Position numbers and translations under genes: made by a program. From Rikenellaceae bacterium (GTDB lineage: Bacteria; Bacteroidota; Bacteroidia; Bacteroidales; Rikenellaceae), in NCBI GenBank assembly GCA_015059945.1, contig SUZJ01000005.1, positions 1 to 64,000 on the forward strand: a DNA stretch of 64,000 nucleotides, written 5' to 3'. Each line of letters opens with the position of its first letter. The stretch's first letter is position 1. The notes under the pieces are model-generated. The model was not told the DNA's origin. It worked only from the letters and a program-made list of their open reading frames with translations, and did no database searches. Shown in pieces: positions 44,837 through 53,046 of the stretch.

Positions 44837-45736
44837 TTACTGCAAAGACCCGTGTAGCAGGAAGTACAGGCCCACGAGCAAGATGCACAGAGCCAGCGCT
44901 TTGGAACGGATGTTGCGTTCCTTGAACACCAGTGCGCCCATAGAGAACGACACTATCACCGAGCCCCTGCGGATGAGCGATATCACAGCCAGCAAGGCAC
45001 CCTCCTGCGACAAGGCATAGAAGTAGCAAAAGTCGGCAATAGACAAGAATATCGATATGAGCACTATGCTCCAACGCCACGAAAACCTCTGAACGTGACG
45101 TTTGGGGCGCCACATAATCAGTGTGAGCACGACATACAGCAGCGCAATATAGAGGCCACACCAAGCCTGCACCGAGGCGGGTTGGATGCCTTTCATCAGT
45201 ATCTTGTCGCAGAAGGCACTACCCACGCCCAGCAGCACCGCCAGCATCAGGTAAATCATACCTCGGTTGCCCCTGAACTTGATGCCCTCCTTGTGGCTCG
45301 AGCGGTTCATCAGGTAGAACGCCGCAAAGGCTATCACCACGCCAATCCACTGATACAGATTCAGTCGCTCGCCAAATATCACTATCGAGCCCAGCAGTAC
45401 CAACACGGGCCTCAGGGCATAGATGGGCGACACGATGGTCAGGGGGAGGTACTTTACGGCCAGGTAGCCAAACAGCCAAGTGGCTGCCACAATACACGCT
45501 TTGAGGGCTATGAGCAGATGCTGCTCGATGCCTATGGGGGTTACGTCAAAGACACTCCCCTCGAACCACCCCAGACCAAACTCCGACGAGATGATTACGG
45601 GCAGAAAGAAGAGTGCCGAGATAGATGTTGCAATGGTTAGTACGGGCAACACAGCATTGCCCTCGACCGAGCGTTTCTTGGCCACGTCATAGAAGCCAAG
45701 CAGTACCGACGAAATTACTGCAAACCAAATCCACAT
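44837..45736 (-). CDS. EamA/DMT-family membrane transporter
   Basis: A 299-residue inner-membrane protein with about ten hydrophobic segments arranged as two five-helix halves, as in the EamA drug/metabolite transporter family (first half with SPIYALRPVLVLLGSIVIFGERL, second with SLIRRGSVIVSFSMGALVFKERN). Substrate unknown. It follows the barrel protein gene by 23 bases on the minus strand and is probably co-transcribed with it. Confidence 0.88.
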   Translation of the reverse strand: MWIWFAVISSVLLGFYDVAKKRSVEGNAVLPVLTIATSISALFFLPVIISSEFGLGWFEGSVFDVTPIGIEQHLLIALKACIVAATWLFGYLAVKYLPLTIVSPIYALRPVLVLLGSIVIFGERLNLYQWIGVVIAFAAFYLMNRSSHKEGIKFRGNRGMIYLMLAVLLGVGSAFCDKILMKGIQPASVQAWCGLYIALLYVVLTLIMWRPKRHVQRFSWRWSIVLISIFLSIADFCYFYALSQEGALLAVISLIRRGSVIVSFSMGALVFKERNIRSKALALCILLVGLYFLLHGSLQ

Positions 45737-45759
45737 ATTCTAAATTAGTTTTTTTTGCT

Positions 45760-46371
45760 CTAATGGTTAAACATAAAGCCAATGTAGCACCTCACGCCAC
45801 CTGGAAAGTCGAACTGGCTGCGGCCCAGGGCTATCATTCGGTCGGCCTTGAGGGTTAGCGACATACGCTCCGTAAGGCCATACTCGACTCCCACAAAGGG
45901 CACTATCACACCCACGCCATAGTTGCGATACGACACATTGGCCTCGGGCAGCAGGTCTACCTCGGGCTCGCTGGTGAGGGTTAAGTTCTCGACCACTCCG
46001 CCACCAATCGTGGCGCCAACGTAGGGCTTCAACTCGCCCCACTGCCAACACCAGTCGGCCAGCAGACCACCCCAGCCAATCGACACCGACGAGCCGTAGT
46101 CGCCATAGCCCAGCGACGAGGTGTAACCCTCGGTACCGATGCGCAAGTGGTTGCCAAAGCGCACTTTGAGTGCTCCACCAATACCCATAGGCATACCTTT
46201 GAGCGCTTGCGCAGGAGCCAGCCCTATGGCTATGTCGCCACGGTTGGCCCATCCCGCGTGGAGCATCATTCCGCCCGAAAATCCGTTGTAGGCAAAGGCC
46301 CCCTTGTTGGTCTGGGCTGCGGCTCCCAGAGCCACCACCAATGCCAGGGCGAGTGTGTATATTTTCTTCAT
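45760..46371 (-). CDS. Outer-membrane beta-barrel protein
   Basis: A 203-residue protein with a signal peptide (MKKIYTLALALVVALGAAAQ) and an eight-strand-like alternating pattern, ending VRCYIGFMF. Stretches such as WGELKPYVGATIGGGV and VGVEYGLTERMSLTLKADRM are typical of small OmpA/OmpW-like barrels. I chose the ATG at 46371 from the signal peptide and the -7 box at 46404-46411. The EamA gene follows closely. Role unknown. Confidence 0.78.
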   Translation of the reverse strand: MKKIYTLALALVVALGAAAQTNKGAFAYNGFSGGMMLHAGWANRGDIAIGLAPAQALKGMPMGIGGALKVRFGNHLRIGTEGYTSSLGYGDYGSSVSIGWGGLLADWCWQWGELKPYVGATIGGGVVENLTLTSEPEVDLLPEANVSYRNYGVGVIVPFVGVEYGLTERMSLTLKADRMIALGRSQFDFPGGVRCYIGFMFNH

Positions 46372-46403
46372 AGTAGGTGCAATCTTTCTTGTCAATAACG
46401 GGC

Positions 46404-46411
46404 CAAAGATA
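46404..46411 (-). promoter_or_regulatory. -7 box of the barrel-EamA operon
   Basis: TATCTTTG on the minus strand, about 33 bases before the ATG at 46371. The -33 region is covered by a heptamer array. Confidence 0.6.
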
Positions 46412-46416
46412 GTGAA

Positions 46417-46612
46417 AGAATTGAGAATTGAAAATTGAAAGTGGAAAATTGAAAATTATTCCTTTGCTGTCCAACCCTCCTATAGCTCTTATAACTCCTA
46501 TATCTCCTATGTTCCTTAAAGTCCTTAGTGACCTTAATGACCTTAAAGGCCTTAGTGGCTTTAAGGATAGTTCTGGCCCTTTTTTTGCCTGTCCCCCTCC
46601 TTAGAGGGGGAA
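46417..46612. repeat. Heptamer array, 9-base array and half REP
   Basis: 46417-46459 holds GAATTGA/GAAAATT heptamers. 46478-46575 holds 9-base units in two types (CTCCTATAT-like, then CCTTAAAGT, CCTTAGTGA, CCTTAATGA). 46589-46612 is a lone CCCCCTC/GAGGGGG hairpin of the REP-like family. Confidence 0.7.
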
Positions 46613-46650
46613 TTTTCTATTCTCCACTTTCAACTTTCAACTCTTTTCCG

Positions 46651-46658
46651 TACATTTG
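46651..46658 (+). promoter_or_regulatory. -7 box of the suf operon
   Basis: TACATTTG, 22 bases before the sufB ATG. TTTC at about 46628 is a weak -33. The position rules out an earlier sufB start. Confidence 0.6.
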
Positions 46659-46679
46659 TGGATTAAACCAATTAGAGAT

Positions 46680-48125
46680 ATGTCAGAACAAGATAAAATA
46701 CTTTCCGAAATAACTGCCAAGGAGTACGAATATGGCTTCGTTACCGACATCGAGACCGAAACCCTGCCCAAGGGCCTGAGCGAAGATGTGGTGAGGAAGA
46801 TTTCGGCCCTCAAAGGCGAGCCCGAGTGGATGCTCGACTACCGCCTGGCAGCCTACCGCAAGTGGCTCACTATGCCACTGCCCGACTGGGCGCACCTCAA
46901 TATACCCCCTATCGATTTCCAAGACATCATCTACTTCGCTGCACCCAAAAAGCAGCCCGACAAGAAGTCGATGGATGAGGTAGACCCCAAGTTGCGCGAA
47001 ACATTCGACAAACTGGGTATTCCGCTCGAAGAGCAGATGGCTCTGGCAGGTGTGGCCGTAGATGCCGTTATGGACTCGGTGTCGGTCAAGACCACCTTCC
47101 GCCAGACACTGGCCGAGAAGGGCATCATCTTCTGCTCGATGAGCGAGGCCCTCAGAGAGTACCCCGACCTGGTGCGCAAGTATCTGGGCTCGGTGGTACC
47201 CTATACCGACAACTTCTACGCCGCTCTGAATGCCGCAGTCTTCAGCGACGGCTCGTTCTGCTACATCCCCAAGGGGGTGCGCTGCCCTATGGAGCTGAGC
47301 ACCTACTTCCGCATCAACGCTGCGGGCACAGGCCAGTTTGAGCGCACACTCATTGTGGCCGATGAGGGTGCATACGTGAGCTACTTGGAGGGTTGCACCG
47401 CCCCTATGCGCGACGAAAATCAGCTACACGCCGCTGTGGTAGAGATTGTGGTCGAGAGGGATGCCGAGGTCAAGTACTCGACAGTGCAGAACTGGTACCC
47501 GGGCGACAAGGATGGTAAGGGCGGCATCTACAACTTCGTTACCAAGAGGGGCATCTGCCGTGGCGACAACTCGCGCTTGTCGTGGACTCAGGTCGAGACG
47601 GGCTCGGCCATCACTTGGAAGTACCCCAGCTGTGTGCTCAAAGGCAATAACTCGGTGGGCGAGTTCTACTCGGTGGCGCTGACCAACAACTTCCAGCAGG
47701 CCGATACGGGTACCAAGATGATACACATCGGGCGCAACACCCGTAGTCGCATTGTGTCGAAGGGTATCTCGGCAGGTCGCAGCCAGAATAGCTATCGTGG
47801 CTTGGTGAAGGTGGTCCCCGGGGCCGAGAATGCGCGTAACTACTCGCAGTGCGACTCGCTGCTCATTGGCGATAAGTGCGGAGCCCACACCTTCCCCTAC
47901 ATCGATGCCCAGAACCCCTCGGCAGTGATTGAGCACGAGGCTACGACCAGTAAGATTAGCGACGACCAGCTCTTCTACTGCAACCAGAGGGGCATAGGTA
48001 CCGAGGAGGCTGTGGGGCTCATAGTGAACGGCTACGCCAAGGAGGTGCTGTCGAAACTGCCTATGGAGTTTGCGGTCGAGGCGCAGAAACTGCTCAGCAT
48101 CTCGCTCGAAGGCTCGGTAGGGTAG
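46680..48125 (+). CDS. sufB: Fe-S cluster assembly protein SufB
   Basis: A 481-residue scaffold subunit of the SufBCD complex on which Fe-S clusters are built. Typical stretches are [72 protein letters not shown] and [22 protein letters not shown]. The ATG at 46680 was chosen because the promoter box lies just before it. First gene of sufB-sufC-sufD-sufS. Confidence 0.96.
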   Translation: MSEQDKILSEITAKEYEYGFVTDIETETLPKGLSEDVVRKISALKGEPEWMLDYRLAAYRKWLTMPLPDWAHLNIPPIDFQDIIYFAAPKKQPDKKSMDEVDPKLRETFDKLGIPLEEQMALAGVAVDAVMDSVSVKTTFRQTLAEKGIIFCSMSEALREYPDLVRKYLGSVVPYTDNFYAALNAAVFSDGSFCYIPKGVRCPMELSTYFRINAAGTGQFERTLIVADEGAYVSYLEGCTAPMRDENQLHAAVVEIVVERDAEVKYSTVQNWYPGDKDGKGGIYNFVTKRGICRGDNSRLSWTQVETGSAITWKYPSCVLKGNNSVGEFYSVALTNNFQQADTGTKMIHIGRNTRSRIVSKGISAGRSQNSYRGLVKVVPGAENARNYSQCDSLLIGDKCGAHTFPYIDAQNPSAVIEHEATTSKISDDQLFYCNQRGIGTEEAVGLIVNGYAKEVLSKLPMEFAVEAQKLLSISLEGSVG

Positions 48126-48130
48126 AGATA

Positions 48131-48166
48131 GAATTGAGAATTGAGAATTGAGAATTGAGAATTGAG
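48131..48166. repeat. AATTGAG heptamer array, five units
   Basis: Lies just after the sufB stop and directly before the leader element, the same arrangement as after rimP. Confidence 0.88.
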
Positions 48167-48168
48167 AT

Positions 48169-48270
48169 CTCTCTCACTACTCGTTAAATAGTAAGGGCAG
48201 TAAGAGATATGAGCCGTAGGCGAGTATCTCAGAAAAGTTTTTGGTGCAGCTTTTTACAAAAAGGTGCATA
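48169..48270 (+). repeat. Leader element before sufC, copy 2
   Basis: About 100 bases, nearly identical to 40158-40258. The last hairpin is TGCA..CTTTTT/AAAAAG..TGCA instead of CCGCTTTTT/AAAAGCGG, so its pairing is kept by changes on both sides. It lies between sufB and sufC inside the operon. Confidence 0.8.
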
Positions 48271-48327
48271 AAAAAGCGACAAACAAAACACGAAAAAACA
48301 AAACACGAAAAAACAAAAACACGAAAT

Positions 48328-49086
48328 ATGCTAAAAGTAAAAGATTTGCACGCCTCGGTGGATGGTAAGGAGATCCTGCGAGGCATCAACTTCGAGGTCA
48401 AGGCGGGCGAGGTGCACGCCATTATGGGCCCCAACGGGTCGGGCAAGAGCACCTTTGCATCGGTGTTGGCTGGTAACGAGAAGTTTGAGGTTACGGGTGG
48501 AAGCGTAGAGTATAAGGGTACCGACCTGCTCGGTATGAGCATCGAGGAGAGGGCTCGCCAGGGCATCTTTCTGGGCTTCCAGTACCCTGTGGAGATTCCG
48601 GGTGTCAGTATGGCCAACTTTATGAAACTGGCTGTGGCCGAGCGCCGCAAGGCTCAGGGCTTGGAGCCTCTGAGCGCGGGTGCTATGCTCAAATATATGA
48701 AAGAGAAGGCTGCGGTGGTAGAGCTGGATGCCAAGCTGATGAATAGGGCCGTGAACGAGGGCTTCTCGGGTGGCGAGAAGAAGAAGAACGAGATTTTCCA
48801 GATGGCAATGTTGCAGCCCGAACTGGCGCTGCTCGATGAGACCGATAGTGGTCTGGATATCGACGCGCTGAGGATTGTAGCTACGGGTGTAAACCGCCTG
48901 CGTAGCAGTCAAAACGCTACGGTACTGATTACCCACTACCAGAGGCTGCTCGACTATATCGCTCCCGACTTTGTGCACGTTCTCTATAAGGGGCGTATAA
49001 TCTACTCGGGAGGTCCCGAGCTGGCCCTGAAGCTCGAAAAGGAGGGCTACGACTGGCTCATTGCCGACTATAAAGAGGAGGAGTAA
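48328..49086 (+). CDS. sufC: Fe-S cluster assembly ATPase SufC
   Basis: A 252-residue ABC-type ATPase that drives SufBCD. Walker A GPNGSGKST (about 34-42), signature FSGGEKKKNEI and Walker B ELALLDETDSGLD are visible. I chose ATG 48328 (MLKVKDLHASVDGKEIL), where homology begins; earlier in-frame starts lie in the leader repeat. It is separated from sufB by about 200 bases of repeats and from sufD by 31 bases. Confidence 0.96.
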   Translation: MLKVKDLHASVDGKEILRGINFEVKAGEVHAIMGPNGSGKSTFASVLAGNEKFEVTGGSVEYKGTDLLGMSIEERARQGIFLGFQYPVEIPGVSMANFMKLAVAERRKAQGLEPLSAGAMLKYMKEKAAVVELDAKLMNRAVNEGFSGGEKKKNEIFQMAMLQPELALLDETDSGLDIDALRIVATGVNRLRSSQNATVLITHYQRLLDYIAPDFVHVLYKGRIIYSGGPELALKLEKEGYDWLIADYKEEE

Positions 49087-49117
49087 CACACATAGGCACA
49101 CCAAAGAGAGAGATACT

Positions 49118-49810
49118 ATGGAACAACAACAGAATAGAAGGGTGGTAGTGCTGCGTGGCGAGTGCGACGGGCCCTGTGGGGGCGACTACTCGGTGAGTGC
49201 GGGTGAGCAGTTGGAGCTCTACCAGCTCTGCGGTGGGGGCAACCACGACCTTGTGATACGCCTTGCCGAGGGTGCCAGAGCCAAGGTGGTCTTTGCCGCA
49301 ACCGAGGGTGCCGAGAGCAACTACAACTACCGCATCGAGCTCGACGGGGCGGGTGCCGAACTGGAACTCTATGGCCTGTTTGTATGCTCGGAGGGCAGGC
49401 GCTGCAATATACGCACCAATGTGCGCCACAACGTGGCCGACTGCCGTAGTAACCAGGTGGTCAAGGGTATAGCCTCGGCCGATGGCGTGGGCACCTTCGA
49501 CGGACTGGTCTATGTGGCTCCGGATGCCCAGCGCACCGAGGCCTACCAGCAGAGCCGCAATATGTTGCTGAGCCGCGAGGCGCGAATTCACACCAACCCC
49601 CAGTTGGAGATTTACGCCGACGATGTGAGGTGTTCGCACGGAGCTACGGTGGGCAACATCGACGACGATGCCATATACTATATGCGCCAGCGAGGGCTCA
49701 ATGAGGAGCAGGCTCGCAAGTTGCAGGTGTCGGGATTTCTGCGCGATGTGCTGAGCCATATCGACGACGAGGCCATACGAGAGGAGTTTGAATTGAAAGT
49801 TGAAAATTGA
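49118..49810 (+). CDS. sufD: Short SufD-like protein
   Basis: A 230-residue protein matching only the beta-helix core and C-terminal part of SufB/SufD (HGATVGNIDDDAIYYMRQRGLNEEQARKLQVSGFLRDVL). Usual SufD proteins are around 430-450 residues, so the N-terminal helical half is missing. No frameshift or leftover of that half is visible between sufC and this ATG, so the short form looks native. The last codons (ELKVEN and stop TGA) lie inside a heptamer tandem array that runs on past the gene. Confidence 0.82.
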   Translation: MEQQQNRRVVVLRGECDGPCGGDYSVSAGEQLELYQLCGGGNHDLVIRLAEGARAKVVFAATEGAESNYNYRIELDGAGAELELYGLFVCSEGRRCNIRTNVRHNVADCRSNQVVKGIASADGVGTFDGLVYVAPDAQRTEAYQQSRNMLLSREARIHTNPQLEIYADDVRCSHGATVGNIDDDAIYYMRQRGLNEEQARKLQVSGFLRDVLSHIDDEAIREEFELKVEN

Positions 49811-49845
49811 CGGTCGACGGTCGACGGTTGACGGTCGACGGTCGA
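49790..49845. repeat. Heptamer array spanning the sufD stop codon
   Basis: Eight units in one phase: GAATTGA, AAGTTGA, AAATTGA, CGGTCGA, CGGTCGA, CGGTTGA, CGGTCGA, CGGTCGA. The first three code for the last SufD residues, and the third contains the TGA stop. Confidence 0.88.
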
Positions 49846-49859
49846 CAAAATAGAAGAAT

Positions 49860-51077
49860 ATGTTCAACCCATACGAAATACGAGGCGAGTTTCCGATACT
49901 CGGTGAGAAGGTCTACGGCAAGTCGCTGGTATACCTCGACAATGGCGCTACGGCCCAGAAGCCACGGTGCGTTATCGACACTGTGGCCGACCTCTACCGC
50001 CGCGAGAACGCCAACATCCACCGAGGAGTACACTACCTCTCGGAGCGCTGCACTGCACTCTATGAGGAGGCCCGCCAGAGGGTGGCCCGAGCACTGGGTA
50101 CCCCCGACTGTGGCGAGGTTATTTTCACCGCAGGAGCTACGGCCAGCCTCAATACGGTGGCCTACACCTGGGGCGAGATGAGCGTGGCCGAGGGCGACAA
50201 TGTGGTGGTGAGCGAGATGGAGCACCACTCGAACATTGTGCCCTGGCAGATGCTCTGCCAACGCAAGGGGGGCGAACTGAGGGTGCTGCCCTTTGATGAT
50301 GAAAGCAACCTGCTGATGGATAAGCTCGAAGAGCTGCTTGACGAGCGCACCAAGGTTGTGGCCATAACCCAAGCGAGCAATACGCTGGGCACTATGCCTG
50401 CGCTGAGGCCAATAATTGATAAGGCCCACGCGGTGGGGGCTGTGGTGGTCGTAGATGGCTGCCAGGGATTTGTCCACGCAGAGGTGAATGTGAGGGAGCT
50501 CGACTGCGACTTCTACGCCTTTTCGAGCCACAAACTCTACGGCCCCAATGGGGTGGGAGTGCTCTATGGCAAGAGGGCCCTATTGGAGCAGATGCCCCCA
50601 TTTTTGGGCGGTGGCGATATGGTCAAGAAGGTGACCTTTGAGCGCACAACCTACGCCGAGCTGCCCTTGAAGTTCGAGGCGGGTACGGCCAACTATATCG
50701 ACGCCATAGGTTTGGCCGAGGCAATCAAGTTCCTCGGAGGACTCGACAGAGAGGGCGTTATGGCCCACGAGAGGGCCCTGCTGGACTATGCTACGGCCCA
50801 ACTGAGCCAGATCGAGGGATTGCGCATCTACGGCTCGGCCGAGGATAAGTGTAGCATTGTGTCGTTCAACGTCGAGGGGGTACATAACTTCGACCTGGGG
50901 GCGGTGCTCGACCGTAGTGGTGTGGCTATCCGCACGGGAGCCCACTGTGCCGACCCTGTGATGGCTCACTATGGGGTGCAGGGTATGGCCCGCGCCTCGT
51001 TTGGACTCTATAACACCGCCGAGGAGGTCGATGCCCTTGTGGCAGCGGTCAAAAAGGCAGTAAGAATGCTGCGATAA
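49860..51077 (+). CDS. sufS: Cysteine desulfurase SufS
   Basis: A 405-residue pyridoxal-phosphate enzyme that takes sulfur from cysteine for SufBCD. The cofactor lysine lies in FYAFSSHKLYGPNG and the active-site cysteine in AIRTGAHCADPVM. The N-terminal VYLDNGATAQKPRCVID and HSNIVPWQMLC are typical of group II enzymes. No sufE or sufU is next to it. Tmk begins 43 bases after the stop, past a heptamer array. Confidence 0.95.
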   Translation: MFNPYEIRGEFPILGEKVYGKSLVYLDNGATAQKPRCVIDTVADLYRRENANIHRGVHYLSERCTALYEEARQRVARALGTPDCGEVIFTAGATASLNTVAYTWGEMSVAEGDNVVVSEMEHHSNIVPWQMLCQRKGGELRVLPFDDESNLLMDKLEELLDERTKVVAITQASNTLGTMPALRPIIDKAHAVGAVVVVDGCQGFVHAEVNVRELDCDFYAFSSHKLYGPNGVGVLYGKRALLEQMPPFLGGGDMVKKVTFERTTYAELPLKFEAGTANYIDAIGLAEAIKFLGGLDREGVMAHERALLDYATAQLSQIEGLRIYGSAEDKCSIVSFNVEGVHNFDLGAVLDRSGVAIRTGAHCADPVMAHYGVQGMARASFGLYNTAEEVDALVAAVKKAVRMLR

Positions 51078-51109
51078 AATTCTCAATTCTCAATTCTCAA
51101 TTCTCAATT
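51078..51109. repeat. ATTCTCA heptamer array between sufS and tmk
   Basis: About four units of ATTCTCA, the reverse complement of the AATTGAG type. Confidence 0.85.
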
Positions 51110-51120
51110 CGAAAAGGCTT

Positions 51121-51810
51121 ATGTTTATTGTATTGGAGGGACTTGACGGAGCGGGCAAGTCTACACAGATAAAACTCCTCAGGGAGATGATAGAGAGTAG
51201 GGGCGTGGAGTGTGAGTTTTTGCACTTTCCGCGCTTCGATGCACCAGTGTATGGCGAGCTGATAGCCCGCTTTTTGAGGGGCGAGTTCGGCTCGGTCGAG
51301 CAGGTAAACCCCTATCTGGTGGCGCTGCTCTATGCGGGCGACAGGGCCGATGCGGCCAAGATGATTCGCGGCTGGCTGGACGAGGGCAAGTGCGTTATAG
51401 CCGATAGGTATGTCTACTCGAATGTGGGCTACCAGTGCGCCAAGATTGCCGACGATGGCGAGCGCAAGAAGTTGAGCGACTGGATATTGCAGACCGAGTT
51501 TGAGGAGTTTGGCATACCCCGACCTACGCTGTCGCTCTTTTTGGATGTACCCTTTGCCTTTACGGAGGCCAAGCTGACCTCGGTGCGCGAGGGCGACGAC
51601 CGCAACTACCTCGAGGGGGGCAAGGATATACACGAACAGTCGCTCGACCTGCAACGCAGGGTGCGCGAGGTCTACCTGGCTGCTGCCGAGGGCGACGAGA
51701 GGTTTGGCGTTGTGGACTGCTCGAACGACCAGGGCGGTATGGCTTCGCCCGAGGAGATTTTTGCCCGCGTGAGGGCACAAGTAGAGAGGTGTTTAACGTC
51801 TAACGACTAA
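51121..51810 (+). CDS. tmk: Thymidylate kinase
   Basis: A 229-residue P-loop kinase that turns dTMP into dTDP. P-loop EGLDGAGKST (about 6-15), the DR(Y/H) motif in VIADRYVYSNVGYQ and the LID-like basic region near residue 150 are visible. It is slightly longer than usual. It follows sufS and precedes the DoxX-like gene on the same strand. Confidence 0.93.
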   Translation: MFIVLEGLDGAGKSTQIKLLREMIESRGVECEFLHFPRFDAPVYGELIARFLRGEFGSVEQVNPYLVALLYAGDRADAAKMIRGWLDEGKCVIADRYVYSNVGYQCAKIADDGERKKLSDWILQTEFEEFGIPRPTLSLFLDVPFAFTEAKLTSVREGDDRNYLEGGKDIHEQSLDLQRRVREVYLAAAEGDERFGVVDCSNDQGGMASPEEIFARVRAQVERCLTSND

Positions 51811-51826
51811 CGTTGAACCGACCAAG

Positions 51827-51863
51827 GCTTTAAGGACTTTAAGGTCATTAAGGCCCTTAAAAA
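51827..51863. repeat. 9-base array before the DoxX-like gene
   Basis: Units GGCTTTAAG, GACTTTAAG, GTCATTAAG and GCCCTTAAA in a 9-base period. Confidence 0.75.
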
Positions 51864-51879
51864 ATCAATTTTCAACTCT

Positions 51880-53019
51880 ATGAACACTAACACTGTAAGG
51901 GACATAATGAGGCGCTACCACCTGACCGAAATGCTGAGGGTGCTGGTGGGGTGTGTTTTCATCTTTTCTGCCGCCACTAAGGGGGTGGACCCTTATGGTA
52001 CGGTGCTCAAAATTGGCGAGTACCTTACTGCCTTTGGGGTGCCCATATTGGAGCCCGCAGTTCCTGTCTTTGCGGTGGGCCTTGTGGCTTTGGAGATGGC
52101 TCTGGGTGTGGCACTTGTGGCGGCTGCTTGGCCACGCATTACGATTGTGGCCACGTTTGTGGTGTCGCTGCTCTTTGCGCTGCTTACGCTGGTGCTGGCG
52201 GTGTGGAACCCCGTGAGCGACTGCGGATGCTTTGGCGACGTGGTGGTGATGACCAACTGGCAGACCTTTGCAAAAAACGTGGCACTGGTGGCACTGATAT
52301 TGGTTTTGGGCTGGTGTTATGACATCTGGGGCGAGCCGCGTAAGGTTGTGGGGTGGAGGCCCGGCAGGGTTGTGACTCCGCTGGTTACGCTGCTGACCAT
52401 TGGGCTGTCGATAGATGCTCTGGTGTCGCTGCCGAGGGTGGATTTGAGCCCCTTTGCAGTGGGGGTAGACCTGCGCAGGGCTCTGGCCGAGGAGCAGACC
52501 GACCAGACCGAGGTGAGGGTGGTGTGCCGCCATAAGGGCGACGGCCACGAGGAGGAGTTTGCGGCCGATGATAGCCGCTGGTGGAATACCGACGAGTGGG
52601 AGTTTGTGCGCACCGTCGAGAATGCTCCACAGGGCGACAGGGTAGAGGTTAGGGCCAAAGATTTTGGCCTCTATGACGAGGCGGGCGATGCTACGGCCGA
52701 GGTCGTTGGCAGCGAGGGCACCGTCAGTCTGGTGTGTGTACAGAATTTGTGGAAACTCTCGCCTGAGCAGTGCGAGGCCCTGAGGGGTGCGACCGAGAGG
52801 GCTGCCGCAAGGGGCGACAGAGTGGTGGTGGCGGTGGCTACCCCCCTGAAACGTGCTACGGTCAAGCTGGCCAAACTGGGCTTTGAGGTCGAGAGCTTGG
52901 AGGTCTATAATATGGATATTACCACAATGCAGATGGTCCTTAGGGCCCCTGCCGGAGTGGTCGAGATAGTTGATGGAGTAGTGGTCGGTAAGAGTTCGGT
53001 TTATCGACTTGCGAAATAG
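51880..53019 (+). CDS. DoxX/MauE-like membrane protein with CxCFG motif
   Basis: A 379-residue protein. The N-terminal part has about four to five membrane segments, with the DoxX-type LVGCVFIFSAATKGVDPYG and the motif DCGCFGD (residues 114-120), as in MauE-like proteins that handle thiol redox. A second membrane part (about 165-190) is followed by a soluble C-terminal region of 190 residues in which I see no known active site, though a thioredoxin-like fold is possible. It is the first of three genes (DoxX, TPR, barrel) found together in other Bacteroidales; this context is recalled, not checked. Confidence 0.75.
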   Translation: MNTNTVRDIMRRYHLTEMLRVLVGCVFIFSAATKGVDPYGTVLKIGEYLTAFGVPILEPAVPVFAVGLVALEMALGVALVAAAWPRITIVATFVVSLLFALLTLVLAVWNPVSDCGCFGDVVVMTNWQTFAKNVALVALILVLGWCYDIWGEPRKVVGWRPGRVVTPLVTLLTIGLSIDALVSLPRVDLSPFAVGVDLRRALAEEQTDQTEVRVVCRHKGDGHEEEFAADDSRWWNTDEWEFVRTVENAPQGDRVEVRAKDFGLYDEAGDATAEVVGSEGTVSLVCVQNLWKLSPEQCEALRGATERAAARGDRVVVAVATPLKRATVKLAKLGFEVESLEVYNMDITTMQMVLRAPAGVVEIVDGVVVGKSSVYRLAK

Positions 53020-53046
53020 ATATTTACATAAGGGTAATTTAGAGTT

